Notes: a model not told the origin generated them from the sequence alone. Positions 1 to 10,807 are shown, counted from the first letter of the stretch. The stretch: 64,000 nt of DNA from JANNVK01 sp031414415 (GCA_031414415.1 JANNVK010000195.1:7742-71741); one strand, 5' to 3'. Made by a program: numbers and translations.

Positions 1-194
1 TCCTCATCTTCACCTTGAAGATCCCAAAGCATCAAAGTAACGTCTTCACCGGCGACTGAAATCTGTTTTTTATCAATTTTGACACCAATTGTCATATGAT
101 ATTTGCCCGAATAAATGCTTCGCACAAAACGCTGAACAAGGCTCGTTTTGCCAACTCCGGAAGCACCTAACATACATATTTTTTTGTTTATCAT
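1..194 (-). CDS. Rab/Ras-like small GTPase, 3' part outside the window
   Basis: Reading the minus strand from an ATG at 194 gives an open frame that runs off the window edge. The visible ~64 residues hold a P-loop (GASGVGKTS, about residues 10-18), a switch I threonine in the stretch YHMTIGVKID, and a G3 motif WDLQGED of the WDxxGxE type. These are the G1-G3 motifs of Rab/Ras-superfamily GTPases. The ATG overlaps the stop of the upstream OmpA-like membrane protein (ATGA), so translation is probably coupled. Bacterial small GTPases such as MglA switch polarity and often work with roadblock-type regulators, and the upstream gene has such a domain. The G4 and G5 motifs lie outside the window, so the exact subfamily cannot be decided. 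Confidence 0.9.
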   Translation of the reverse strand, partial: MINKKICMLGASGVGKTSLVQRFVRSIYSGKYHMTIGVKIDKKQISVAGEDVTLMLWDLQGEDE

Positions 195-1984
195 TGCTCT
201 AAAGTTGCCTCAATGCTTGCTGAACAACCAACTTTTTCAGTTGCTCCAAGTCCGTTTGGTTTTATTTCTAGGTCTTTTAAATCAGGTGAAATACTGCGAA
301 CAGATTCAGCCAATTTTTCTGCTCGTTTTAAACTAATTTTGTTGTTGGTGTCTGTTGAACCTTTTCCGTCTGCATTACCTTGGCTTTCAAATCGAATGTT
401 AATATTTTGCGTTTTTGCAACATTTTTAAGTTCGGTAAGTTGATTTGCAATGTCTGAAATAGTTTGATTTTGGTCTTTTTCATAGTCAACACTTTTACAG
501 ACAAAAAATACATTTAAAGCCTCAAGTTTTTCTTTTAAATCATTAATAGAGACATTATTTGTTCTTACTTCTTTAATTCCAACAATTGCAGCAGCAACTA
601 ATTTTGCGTTATCAACCCATTGTTTTGTCGCGTTTCCATTAATTAAAAGAATGCCATCTGCAAAAGTTAAAGAAACATCTTTTGGTGGATTTAATAAAAA
701 ATTTGCACGTTTTAAAATAATTTCTGGATTAGAAGACTGATATTCTTCCCAACGCGAGAAGGTTTTTTCACTATTTAAACTATATGTTTTCAATAAGTTA
801 ATCGGATCGGCAGCTGTTGGATCGCGAAGTCCTTGAACTGAATGATAAAACCAACCTCGTTCTGTTTCAGTAACAACAATTCCTTTTTGATTTTTTAAAT
901 CGGCAACATAACTTGTCCAACGCCAATAATCAATAAACCAAAATATTCCAGCAACACACAATAATAAACCAATAAAAGCTACACCAAAATTAAAAGGCGT
1001 AACCTTTCCGCGACTTTGATTTTCGTTTCCGAGTTGATATTGCAAACATTCTTGCAAAACAGGGCGACTTCGTTCAAACGAATCAACTTCGCCTTGAAAA
1101 TTATTTATTTCATCTTCTTGATCAATTACAATTTCTTCAAGACTCGTTTGAAATTTTTCACGCAAACTAAGCGGAGCATTTCCTCTAATTACCGCTGCAA
1201 AAAGAAGATCTTGTGACCTTTCAATCCAAACAGAAAGTTCGCCTAGCGTTAATGTGTCGAGATTTGCATCAGCCGAGTTCGAAAACGAATCTCGCACAAA
1301 ATCTTGAATTGCCGTCAGCATCGCCGAAACCATATCGGCATCTTGCCCTTTTCCAATATTGGCAGAAACGTGTTGAATTAATAAACCGGTTTCTTTGTGA
1401 ATCAAAAATATTTCTTCGACACGATAGAGAAGTGTTTTTATCAATACTACTTCGGCAAATGATTTTCCGGTTTGAAACGCTTCCAAACGCCATTTTATAC
1501 TTCGCGGACTAAAGCTGTATTCAATTGTTTGATTTAAAGATTGAACCATTGTCGCAAGTGCTTCGGCAATCGCTTTACGAATTGCCGGACCAATTGCCGG
1601 AAACAATGCTTCGGCAAGTATTTGCGGATTTTCTTTAACTGATTGGCGAATATTATCGACAACAATTGGCAATGTTGCCTTTGAAAGTTGGTTGTCAATT
1701 TTGTTTCTGTGCTTGATTGCTTTCGGCAACACGTCCGAAACTTCTTTACTTGTTGCTGGCGGAAGCGTGTCAAGCTGAGATTGCAAAGTTTTGACTTTTG
1801 CTTCTAGTTGCGAGATTTTGCTTTGTTCTTGAGATAAAAGAAGAAGTCGCAAACTGCCAAATTCATCAAATTCGGCAGTTTCGACATTATTTTTTGGTGC
1901 TTCGCCAATAAACGAAGAATCAGAAGTTTTTTCAGATTCTAAAATTCGCTCAACTTTTTCTTGTTGCAAACTTTTTGATTTCAT
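191..1984 (-). CDS. Membrane protein with roadblock-like cytoplasmic domain and OmpA-like C-terminus
   Basis: A 597-residue protein. Residues 45-75 are predicted coiled coil. Residues ~183-290 (VEEIFLIHKETGLLIQHV ... AAVIRG) resemble the roadblock/longin-like fold found in partners of small GTPases. One transmembrane helix lies at ~333-353 (FGVAFIGLLLCVAGIFWFI). After it come a BON-like stretch at ~433-482 (LTFADGILLINGNATKQWVDNA) and an OmpA C-terminal-like domain at ~495-597, with RFESQGNADG and an NKISLKRAEKLAE helix typical of peptidoglycan-binding OmpA domains. The likely topology is N-terminus in the cytoplasm and OmpA domain in the periplasm. It sits between a coiled-coil gene and a Rab-like GTPase gene, and the GTPase start overlaps its stop. 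I infer a membrane platform linking the GTPase to the cell wall. The roadblock call rests on pattern only. Confidence 0.8.
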   Translation of the reverse strand: MKSKSLQQEKVERILESEKTSDSSFIGEAPKNNVETAEFDEFGSLRLLLLSQEQSKISQLEAKVKTLQSQLDTLPPATSKEVSDVLPKAIKHRNKIDNQLSKATLPIVVDNIRQSVKENPQILAEALFPAIGPAIRKAIAEALATMVQSLNQTIEYSFSPRSIKWRLEAFQTGKSFAEVVLIKTLLYRVEEIFLIHKETGLLIQHVSANIGKGQDADMVSAMLTAIQDFVRDSFSNSADANLDTLTLGELSVWIERSQDLLFAAVIRGNAPLSLREKFQTSLEEIVIDQEDEINNFQGEVDSFERSRPVLQECLQYQLGNENQSRGKVTPFNFGVAFIGLLLCVAGIFWFIDYWRWTSYVADLKNQKGIVVTETERGWFYHSVQGLRDPTAADPINLLKTYSLNSEKTFSRWEEYQSSNPEIILKRANFLLNPPKDVSLTFADGILLINGNATKQWVDNAKLVAAAIVGIKEVRTNNVSINDLKEKLEALNVFFVCKSVDYEKDQNQTISDIANQLTELKNVAKTQNINIRFESQGNADGKGSTDTNNKISLKRAEKLAESVRSISPDLKDLEIKPNGLGATEKVGCSASIEATLEQ

Positions 1985-2008
1985 CTTAAAAATATCCGAA
2001 TCAAAAGA

Positions 2009-2578
2009 TTAATCGTCGCTCAAATTTGCCGGAAATTTGAAATCATTGGTTAAACGCAAAGCCATATCCGAAAACATTTGGGCAAGTGCGACACGGTCTG
2101 CTTTATCCTCGCGTAACTCAGAAGCGTCACGATCAAGCGATTGCATCATATCGCTACTTCGTTTTTGAATTTCTTCAGACAAATTTTTCGACTGAGTTAA
2201 AATTTGTTGTCGCAAATCACTTTCGTTTTTGGCAATTTGCTCGTTTACAATCAAAACCTTTTTGTCAACATTTTGCGTCAAATCTTTTAATTCGTTCGTG
2301 ACGCTTGATATAGAATCATTGCGGGTTGTTTGCTCATTAACTAATCTTTCAGTCAATGATTTTATTTCGCTTTGAATAAAAACCTGAAGTTCATCAAGTC
2401 TTTTACGAGTATCGTCACGAATTTCGGTAATTTCCTTAACTAATCTGTCTTCAATTCGACCAAATTTGCGATCAGAATCTCGTAAATGAACTCCAAAAAG
2501 AATATCGCGAATTTTGTCTATATTTCCGTCTTCAGCGAGCTCGTTTGTTGTGGTTTGCTTTTTTATTTCGGCTTTCAT
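2009..2578 (-). CDS. Coiled-coil protein of the GTPase operon
   Basis: A 189-residue, highly charged protein. From about residue 35 to 170 it shows almost continuous heptad-like helix (for example RLVKEITEIRDDTRKRLDEL and EQIAKNESDLRQQILTQ), with no signal peptide or membrane segment. The short C-terminal tail (LAQMFSDMALRLTNDFKFP) may be a separate helix or a docking segment. It lies 24 bp upstream of the roadblock/OmpA-like protein gene and 27 bp downstream of the hybrid kinase, in one transcription unit. I do not recognise a family. By position it may be a cytosolic scaffold for the GTPase or kinase. Confidence 0.8.
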   Translation of the reverse strand: MKAEIKKQTTTNELAEDGNIDKIRDILFGVHLRDSDRKFGRIEDRLVKEITEIRDDTRKRLDELQVFIQSEIKSLTERLVNEQTTRNDSISSVTNELKDLTQNVDKKVLIVNEQIAKNESDLRQQILTQSKNLSEEIQKRSSDMMQSLDRDASELREDKADRVALAQMFSDMALRLTNDFKFPANLSDD

Positions 2579-2605
2579 AGGTTTATTCCCCTAATTGATA
2601 AGTAT

Positions 2606-4615
<2,010 letters not shown>

Positions 4616-4642
4616 AAATTATTGTTGATTATAGTGTAAAAC

Positions 4643-4672
4643 ACAAAAAAGACGAGATTTTTCAATCTCGTC
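4643..4672 (-). terminator. Intrinsic terminator just upstream of the kinase gene
   Basis: On the minus strand a perfect 9-bp stem GACGAGATT/AATCTCGTC with a four-base loop is followed by a run of T (TTTTTTGTG). It ends about 30 bases before the kinase ATG and after a long untranslated leader, so it is placed for attenuation or to end a small RNA. Confidence 0.85.
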
Positions 4673-4871
4673 ATAAAAAGGTTGCTCAGTTTCATTACAA
4701 AAGTTTTGAAACTGAGCCAGCGGATGCTTGGCTACCCCCAACCTCACAACCACATGTAACCCAAATGCAAACTTTCGTCTGCGTTATTTGGTTTTACTAA
4801 GTTCCCCCGACCCCAGCAAAACCAAATCTTGTTAGATTTTGGGTGTAATTGATTTTTCAACCACTTACATT
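4643..4871 (-). ncRNA. Structured leader or small RNA of unassigned class
   Basis: Between the predicted sigma-54 start (about 4871) and the terminator, the minus strand is rich in complementary segments. These are a 9-bp stem (4815-4823 with 4790-4798) closing a G-rich loop; a GAAA-capped hairpin (4767-4782); a 6-bp pairing of 4756-4761 with 4730-4735; a hairpin of 4730-4733 with 4715-4718; and a 10-bp hairpin of 4708-4717 with 4684-4693. Several of these share bases, so they are mutually exclusive, as in riboswitches. Segments such as GGGGGAAC, GGGGGTAGCC and CATCCG recall fragments of the ydaO c-di-AMP consensus, but the match is too weak to assign. It could instead be a stand-alone small RNA. 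Confidence 0.6.
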
Positions 4872-4880
4872 AAATACTAT

Positions 4881-4897
4881 TACAAGAAGTGTGCCAA
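4881..4897 (-). promoter_or_regulatory. Sigma-54-type -24/-12 promoter for the kinase-GTPase operon
   Basis: On the minus strand TTGGCAC-ACTTC-TTGTA matches the sigma-54 consensus TTGGCAC-N5-TTGCW, with the correct spacing between the -24 GG and the -12 element. The single deviation is T for C at -12. The start would fall near 4871. An alternative sigma-70 reading, TTGGCA-N17-TTTAAT, overlaps it. The adjacent NtrC-type activator gene and upstream repeats favour sigma-54. Confidence 0.65.
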
Positions 4898-4980
4898 ACT
4901 ATTAATACAAATAAGTTAAAATGTAAGTGTTGAAAATAATAGGTTTAAAGTAAAAGTGAATCTGTTAAGTTTATTTAATA

Positions 4981-5033
4981 TGACAAAATGTCTGACAAAA
5001 TGTCTTGTCTAAGAATGGATATGACAAAATGTC
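4981..5033. promoter_or_regulatory. Three copies of a TGACAAAATGTC palindrome, candidate activator sites
   Basis: The 12-mer TGACAAAATGTC, containing the inverted repeat GACA-N3-TGTC, occurs exactly three times: 4981-4992, 4993-5004 (head to tail) and 5022-5033. The sites lie roughly 110-160 bp upstream of the predicted sigma-54 start at about 4871, the usual distance for enhancer sites of NtrC-type activators. They lie directly after the gene of such an activator. Confidence 0.7.
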
Positions 5034-5040
5034 GTATTTC

Positions 5041-6411
5041 TTAACTCATACCAAATTCTTTGAGTTTTCGATAAAGAGTTCGTGAAGTAATTCCGAGAAT
5101 AGATGCGGCTTTTTCGCGTTTTCCGCCAACATTTGCTAAAACTTCAAGAATATATTTTTTCTCAATTTCAGAAAGTGGAAGAATATTATCCGAATTATTG
5201 ATGTTAATAACTTTGCTTAAAACGGCTGGAGAATTGTTTTGATTTAAACCATAAATTTCCTCAACAGAATCGCTTTCTGAGAAAACAATTGCTCTTTCCA
5301 AAGTGTTTTTTAACTCACGAATGTTGCCTTTCCACTCATAATTTTCGAGAGTTTTACTTGCCTCAACTGATAATTCTAAATTTGGACGATTAAAACGAGA
5401 TTTAAAATTTTCGATAAAATACGCAACTAATGAAGAAATATCCTCGCGACGCTCACGCAAAGGTGGAATGTGAAATGAAACAACATTGAGCCGATAAAAC
5501 AAATCTGAACGAAATTTTCCATCGTTAATATCAAGTTCTAAAGGTCTGTTGGTTGCGGCAACAATGCGAACATCGACATTACGATCGCGGGTTGCACCAA
5601 CACGACGAAAATTTCCATTTTCCAAAAAATGAAGTAGTTTTACTTGCATTGACAAAGGCAGTTCGCCAATTTCGTCAAGAAAAAGAGTCGAATTATCGGC
5701 AGCTTCGAGAAGTCCGAGTTTTTGCGTATTTGCTCCGGTAAATGAACCTTTTTCGTGTCCAAAAAATTCGGATTCAAATAAGTTTTCCGGCAAAGCACCG
5801 CAGTTTATTGAAACAAGTGGAAGATCTGCACGTGGGCTTGTGTTATGAATCCAGCAAGCCAAAACGTCTTTTCCGGTTCCTGATTCGCCAGTAATTAAAA
5901 CTGTTGTGTCGATTTTCGCAACCATTTCCGCTTGGCTGTAAATCTTTGTCATAACAGGGTTTATATGAACGGGCGAGATGAAAGTTTTCGTGTTTTGTTG
6001 TTTTGCGACAACTCTCAAACGAGCATTTTGTTGAATTAATACTCTTTTTTCGATGGCTTTACGAATAATTTGTTCAACCTGTTCGGGCATCGCAGGTTTT
6101 GTGATGTATTCATAAGCACCGCGTCGCATTGCTTCAATTCCAGTTTTAAGCGAATTATCAGCCGTCAGCATCACAACTTCCGGCGAATCTTCACTTTGTT
6201 TGATAGTTTGCAATATTTCCAGACCAGATGCATCGGGCAAGTTTACGTCAAGCAAAACAATGTCAAAATCTTGATTTTGTAAGGCTTCGAGGGCAGTTTG
6301 ACCGCTTTCTACCGCAGTTGTTTCAAACTCGTTTGAGGAAAGTTGAAATGGTAAAATACGCCGTAAAATCGGATCATCATCCGCGAGAAGGATTTTGATT
6401 TTTTGTTTCAT
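5041..6411 (-). CDS. NtrC-family sigma-54-dependent response regulator
   Basis: A 456-residue protein with three domains. The receiver domain (1-~120) has an acidic pocket LLADDDP, the acceptor Asp55 in LLDVNLPDASG, and a conserved lysine in ITKPA. The AAA+ domain (~145-375) has Walker A GESGTGKD, the sigma-54-contacting loop GSFTGA, and Walker B LFLDEIGELP. A Fis-type helix-turn-helix ends the protein (KREKAASILGITSRTLYRKLKEF). It is the last gene of an operon with the M61 protease, beta-propeller lipoprotein and DinB-like genes, and its ATG overlaps the DinB-like stop (TAATG). It probably activates the sigma-54-type promoter at 4881-4897 from the repeats at 4981-5033, and its likely phosphodonor is the hybrid kinase next door. 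Both links are inferences from position. Confidence 0.93.
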   Translation of the reverse strand: MKQKIKILLADDDPILRRILPFQLSSNEFETTAVESGQTALEALQNQDFDIVLLDVNLPDASGLEILQTIKQSEDSPEVVMLTADNSLKTGIEAMRRGAYEYITKPAMPEQVEQIIRKAIEKRVLIQQNARLRVVAKQQNTKTFISPVHINPVMTKIYSQAEMVAKIDTTVLITGESGTGKDVLACWIHNTSPRADLPLVSINCGALPENLFESEFFGHEKGSFTGANTQKLGLLEAADNSTLFLDEIGELPLSMQVKLLHFLENGNFRRVGATRDRNVDVRIVAATNRPLELDINDGKFRSDLFYRLNVVSFHIPPLRERREDISSLVAYFIENFKSRFNRPNLELSVEASKTLENYEWKGNIRELKNTLERAIVFSESDSVEEIYGLNQNNSPAVLSKVININNSDNILPLSEIEKKYILEVLANVGGKREKAASILGITSRTLYRKLKEFGMS

Positions 6412-6965
6412 TATTTATGTGTAGAGAAATTCTCAATAGTTTCGTCAATTTGATCAATGTGCCGAAATTCGTGTCCGCCGATTAGCACAAGCCATTCTGT
6501 TGCAGACAATTCCCCGAAAAATGGATGTGGAAATGTCGCTTTTTGAGTGTCGATTGTTTCCAAACCGTGACGAATATCTTTTAAAATTTGAGCATTTTCG
6601 TCCATTTTTGCGAGTGATTCGGCGATTGACAAAGTTCCGCTTGGCAAAACTCTCTCTGGAGCTTCAACTTTTCGGCTTCTTCTGTCTTTTAGTAATGCAG
6701 TTCTTTCCGCAAATGTTGAAGAAAGATTTGCACTGCCATCATTCGGCAGATTTTCGTCTTGAGATTTTTTCAAAAGTGCGGAGCAAATACTGGTCATTCC
6801 AGCTTCGACAATTGCTAAATGTTCAACAATTTCAATAATCGTCCAACTGTTTTCAGACATTTTAAAAACAAGCTGAGCATCCGATAAATTCGAGATTTTG
6901 CTTTTTAATTGTTGCCTGATTGCTTCATTTGTGGCGTAAATTTCACCAATTGTTTTGTAATTCAT
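6411..6965 (-). CDS. DinB-like four-helix protein
   Basis: A 184-residue protein of the DinB/YfiT-like metalloprotein fold. It shows the typical N-terminal helix (AIRQQLKSKISNLSDAQL), WTIIEIVEHLAIVE with the first metal-site histidine, and HPFFGELSATEWLVLIGGHEFRHIDQI near the C-terminus with two further histidines. Members bind a divalent metal, and many are thiol transferases or have no known reaction. It begins 6 bp after the beta-propeller lipoprotein gene and overlaps the regulator start, so it belongs to that operon. The substrate is unknown. Confidence 0.85.
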   Translation of the reverse strand: MNYKTIGEIYATNEAIRQQLKSKISNLSDAQLVFKMSENSWTIIEIVEHLAIVEAGMTSICSALLKKSQDENLPNDGSANLSSTFAERTALLKDRRSRKVEAPERVLPSGTLSIAESLAKMDENAQILKDIRHGLETIDTQKATFPHPFFGELSATEWLVLIGGHEFRHIDQIDETIENFSTHK

Positions 6966-6971
6966 AATTTT

Positions 6972-8273
6972 TTAATAGCTAACAGCTTGCGGACTTAAAG
7001 CCAGACGATGCCAACGCAGAAAACTACGCGTGTTATTTGCCGATTCTTTATAGTCTTTTATAAACGCCGTCTGTAAATAAAGTAAATTGTCGCTCGTCCA
7101 TTGAAGTTCTGATATTGGATTGAAAGAAACAAGCGAATCTTCCGCGGGCAAAGTTCTGACACCAGAATTAGAATTACTGTTTTTCACAACATCAATTGTG
7201 ATATTTTCTCCAGCTTCAGTTCGCTTTACAAATTCTTCATAAACTTCGGAAGATTCTAATAATTTATTTTTGAGCGGAATTGATGCCTGAGATGGCGTGT
7301 TTCCAATTGCATCATTTATGCGAATATCTTTGTCAAAAGCTAAAGCAATTTTTGAAGAATCGGGCGACCAAACAGGATGAACTTTCGTTACATTATCATC
7401 TAAAATTCGAAAGCGTCCATTTTTTTCAACTAATCTTGGTCTGCCACTCGGAATAAAAATTTCGCCATTTCGATCAGCCTGCAATTGACCGATTTGCCAT
7501 TCTTTCCAAGTTGCGGCAAGAGCGGCTAGTGCCAAACTGTCTGGCGACCAAACAAAATAAAAGTAAATTAAACCATCGTTTTGCGTCAATATTTTTAGTT
7601 CGTTTCCTTCACGATTGCATGTATAAAGCTGCTCGGTTCGCAGAGTTAAAACCGCTTTTCCAGTTTCAATTTTTGGTGCAACATTGGTATTAACATTTGC
7701 GTCAATATTTGAATTAACGTTTGCATTTGTCTCCAAATTTGAGTTTGCAATTTCTAAATCAGGCGGAAGAGGAGCATCAGCAACAATTGGTTGTTGATTT
7801 GTCGGATTTACACGAATCATTCCGACAAAAGCAACATTGTTTCCATCAGGTGACCAAACGATTGAGTCTTGAAAATGAACCGCCAGTCCGTTTGGTGTAA
7901 TGTTTTTGAGAAATTTTCCATCAGTCGCATACATATCAAGTCTGAACTCTGACGGATGATCTTCGGGTTTTCGGTAAATTGCTAAAGACCTTTGTTTATC
8001 AGGCGAAAAAAGAGTTTTCTCCAGAACATCCAAAGGTCGATTTTGGTCAAAATCAGCTTGTATTGCCGTGTTTTTTTGTTCAACTAGTTCGGTTTTATCG
8101 GCAACAGTCGGCGTTGGAACATCAGCTTCGTATCGAAAATTTAGTTTCAAAGCCGGAACGTCACGCAAAGTTGTTGCCGAAACTTCTGAAGATTTGAAGA
8201 TGTTTTTTTCACACGCCGAAAATACAAACATACTAAAAATCAATATAATTTTTGTTAAATCTCGCCCCAACAT
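6972..8273 (-). CDS. Lipoprotein with TolB-like beta-propeller repeats
   Basis: A 433-residue protein starting with a lipoprotein signal peptide whose lipobox is FSAC (Cys about residue 20). Several repeats of the WSPDG/WSPDS type (IVWSPDGNNVAF, FVWSPDSLALA, VWSPDSSKIALAF) mark PD40/TolB-like propeller blades. An Asn-rich linker (NSNIDANVNTNV) separates two groups of blades. It follows the M61 protease gene after 1 bp and precedes the DinB-like gene by 6 bp. It is probably a periplasmic protein-interaction module, but no enzymatic residues are evident. Confidence 0.85.
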   Translation of the reverse strand: MLGRDLTKIILIFSMFVFSACEKNIFKSSEVSATTLRDVPALKLNFRYEADVPTPTVADKTELVEQKNTAIQADFDQNRPLDVLEKTLFSPDKQRSLAIYRKPEDHPSEFRLDMYATDGKFLKNITPNGLAVHFQDSIVWSPDGNNVAFVGMIRVNPTNQQPIVADAPLPPDLEIANSNLETNANVNSNIDANVNTNVAPKIETGKAVLTLRTEQLYTCNREGNELKILTQNDGLIYFYFVWSPDSLALAALAATWKEWQIGQLQADRNGEIFIPSGRPRLVEKNGRFRILDDNVTKVHPVWSPDSSKIALAFDKDIRINDAIGNTPSQASIPLKNKLLESSEVYEEFVKRTEAGENITIDVVKNSNSNSGVRTLPAEDSLVSFNPISELQWTSDNLLYLQTAFIKDYKESANNTRSFLRWHRLALSPQAVSY

Positions 8274-8274
8274 A

Positions 8275-10137
8275 TTATTTTAAATCTTTTCCTAAGTAAG
8301 CAAAATACAAGGCTTTCTGCTCTTCGGTGGCATTTTTAATGGCTGAAATTGCATAACTTGGCTGAACTCTTCCGCCAAGTGTAATTTCGATTTCGCGTAA
8401 TTGATCAAACCTAAAAATTGTCAGTTTGATTTTATCGCTTGGATTTTTTTCGGTTAAATAATTCGTTAAAAATGCTTGACTGGCTCGATTTCCGTCAATT
8501 GCAATTATTTGGTCGCCAGTGTTTAAGCCTTGTTCGTAAGCCGGAGTTCCAGCCGAAATTGCACGAATACTAAATTTCTCGCCTTCTTGGGTAAAATCCG
8601 CACCAATATAAGCCAAAGCTAATCCGTCAGAGTTTTGCGTTGTTAATTCAAGTCCAAAACTTTTTAATATTGAGTTGTAATCAATGTCATCCGTTCCGCG
8701 GACATATTTATTGAAGAAATCGTTTAAACTTTTTCCAGCCATTATTTCCGAAATTTTTTGATAATCTTCGGGCGTATAATTTTTGTTCTTTTTGTAAATT
8801 TCTGCATAAAGATAACGCATCACATCGTCAAGCGATTTAGTTCCGTTTGACGAACGTCGGATTTCTAAATCGAGCATAAAGTTTACAATTTCGCCTTTAT
8901 CGTAATAAGAAATTTGATTATTTACAGCATTTTCATCCTGACGATAATATTTAATCCAAGCATCAAAACTTGCCGATTCAAGGCTTGTTTCAAATCTTCC
9001 CGGACGTTGCTGAAGTGCCTGAATTCCGGCAGTTCTGGCAGATAAAAAAGTTTTGTCGGTCATTAAACCAGCTCTCTGAACGATTACATTTTCAAAATAA
9101 GAAGTTGCACCTTCCGCCACCCAAAGTAGTTTTGTGTAGTTTTCTGCTTCGTAATTAAAAGGTCCAAGAGCATCAGGACGAATTCGTTTAACATTCCAAA
9201 GATGAAAATATTCGTGGGCAACAAGCGTCAAGAAATCTGTGTAACGACTGCCAGTAAAACCCCAACGATTCCATTGCAAAGCTGTCGAATTTAGATGTTC
9301 GAGTCCGCCACCGCCACGTGTATTCAAGATAAAAGTGTAATCTTTGTAAGGCAATTCGCCGAAGATTTTGTATGATTCTTCGATGATTTTTGCCGTATCT
9401 TTCGCAATTTTATCAATGTCATAATTTCCTTCACCATTGATTACAAAACGATGTGGTTTTCCTTGAACTTCAAAATTAACTTCACGAAAATTACCAATTT
9501 CAAACGGAGAATCGTATAAAATGTCAAAGTTTTCTGCAACAAAAGTATTGTCACCACTTTTTGGTAAACCAGTTGCAATTTTCCAATCTTTGTAAGGATT
9601 TATCGTTACTTTTGAAGGTGCAGAAATTTGTCCTTTTGGGTGCATCAGCAAGGCTGCTGGCGTAAAAAAAGCGTGATTATCATTTAATTCGTTGGTGCGA
9701 ACGGTTAGCTCATTTGCATAAACCTTGTAAGAAAACTTAATTTCTTTCATGCCTTTTGTTTCAATTGTCCACGTGTTTTTTGAAGATTTTTGCCAAGCAA
9801 TTGCATTGCCAATAGCGTCGGTCGCGGCAAAGTTTTGGACGTGGCGTGCATATTCGCGAACTAAATAACTTCCTGGAGTCCAAACCGGCATTATTACGTC
9901 AGTTTTTTCGGGCATAGTTGCCCACTTCAAAGTTGTTTCAACTTCTAACAAATGAGTCCAAGGTTTTGACATTGAAACCGAAAAATTAATTTCCGGAATC
10001 GCGGGTTTAATTTCAGCAATTACGAGAGGTTTTTTGCCTTTCGGCTTTTTCGGCTGTGCTTCAAGGTTTTCTTGATACATAAAAAATACGGCAACTAGAA
10101 AAATGAATATCGTTTTTAAGTTTAAATTTAGTTTCAT
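8275..10137 (-). CDS. M61-family glycyl-aminopeptidase-like protease with PDZ domain
   Basis: About 620 residues with a signal peptide (TIFIFLVAVFFMYQ). The zinc-binding motif HEYFH lies in VAHEYFHLWNVKRIRP, and the third ligand glutamate is in LLWVAEGATSYFE, as in M61 peptidases. A PDZ domain near residues 500-590 includes AGTPAYEQGLNTGDQIIAIDG. Length and order match M61 proteins of several phyla. The ATG at 10137 is preferred over an in-frame TTG at 10149. It is the first gene of the operon leading to the NtrC-type regulator, so it may take part in an envelope-related response. That link is inference. Confidence 0.92.
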   Translation of the reverse strand: MKLNLNLKTIFIFLVAVFFMYQENLEAQPKKPKGKKPLVIAEIKPAIPEINFSVSMSKPWTHLLEVETTLKWATMPEKTDVIMPVWTPGSYLVREYARHVQNFAATDAIGNAIAWQKSSKNTWTIETKGMKEIKFSYKVYANELTVRTNELNDNHAFFTPAALLMHPKGQISAPSKVTINPYKDWKIATGLPKSGDNTFVAENFDILYDSPFEIGNFREVNFEVQGKPHRFVINGEGNYDIDKIAKDTAKIIEESYKIFGELPYKDYTFILNTRGGGGLEHLNSTALQWNRWGFTGSRYTDFLTLVAHEYFHLWNVKRIRPDALGPFNYEAENYTKLLWVAEGATSYFENVIVQRAGLMTDKTFLSARTAGIQALQQRPGRFETSLESASFDAWIKYYRQDENAVNNQISYYDKGEIVNFMLDLEIRRSSNGTKSLDDVMRYLYAEIYKKNKNYTPEDYQKISEIMAGKSLNDFFNKYVRGTDDIDYNSILKSFGLELTTQNSDGLALAYIGADFTQEGEKFSIRAISAGTPAYEQGLNTGDQIIAIDGNRASQAFLTNYLTEKNPSDKIKLTIFRFDQLREIEITLGGRVQPSYAISAIKNATEEQKALYFAYLGKDLK

Positions 10138-10216
10138 AAGTCTTGGCAAAGTTATTTCAAAGCTATTTTGTCTGCTAACATATTACAACGATTTATTTAT
10201 TTGCTAAAATTACGTT

Positions 10217-10807
10217 ATGGGATTACTTAAATTTAAGACCAAAATCAGCGTTGAAGATTATTTGGAAGGAGAAAAAGTTAGTCCAGTTCGACGCGAATAT
10301 TTTAATGGTGAAGTTTTTTCAATCGCAAGTGAAAACGATAATCACGGACGAATTCAAGGAAATTTAATTACATTTTTAACAAGCTATTTGCGTGATTCAA
10401 ATTATGAACCTTTTTTCCGTGACATAAAAATTCGCGTTACGCCAAGTGTTTATTATTATCCAGACATATTAGTTACCTGCGAAGAAAGTCCAGAAAGTCC
10501 GTATTTTAGGAATAATCCTATTTTGATTATTGAAATAGTTTCAAAATCAATCGAACGCATTGATCGTCGCGAGAAAGTCTTTTTATATCAACAGATAGAG
10601 AGTTTGCAAGAATATGTTGTGGTTGACCAATACAGAAAAAAAGTTCAAGTTCATCGCCGGCAAGAAAATGGTGGCTGGATAATGTATTTGTTCAACGAGG
10701 AAAGTGATATTGTCGAACTTTCTTCAATTGATTTGAAAATTCCATTACCCGAAATTTACCAACGAGTTACTTTTGAACCCAATGCAGACAGAACAGACGA
10801 TTATTAA
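10217..10807 (+). CDS. Uma2-family PD-(D/E)XK nuclease-like protein
   Basis: A 196-residue protein with the Uma2 (DUF820) pattern: SVEDYLEGEKVSPVRREYFNGEVF at the N-terminus, a central YYPDILVTCEE with the PD of the nuclease core, and LIIEIVSKSIERIDRREK, whose E-V-S-K element supplies the (D/E)XK residues. The family is abundant in Cyanobacteria and also found in Acidobacteriota and Planctomycetes. Its biological role is largely unknown. The following transporter gene begins inside its 3' end. Confidence 0.9.
   Translation: MGLLKFKTKISVEDYLEGEKVSPVRREYFNGEVFSIASENDNHGRIQGNLITFLTSYLRDSNYEPFFRDIKIRVTPSVYYYPDILVTCEESPESPYFRNNPILIIEIVSKSIERIDRREKVFLYQQIESLQEYVVVDQYRKKVQVHRRQENGGWIMYLFNEESDIVELSSIDLKIPLPEIYQRVTFEPNADRTDDY

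Noticed and set aside
4643..4871. Match to the ydaO (c-di-AMP) riboswitch, tmRNA or SRP RNA
   Set aside because: Only short fragments agree with the ydaO consensus and their spacing differs. tmRNA and SRP RNA signatures (the tRNA-like ends, the GGAAGGAAGCAGCC-type loop) are absent.
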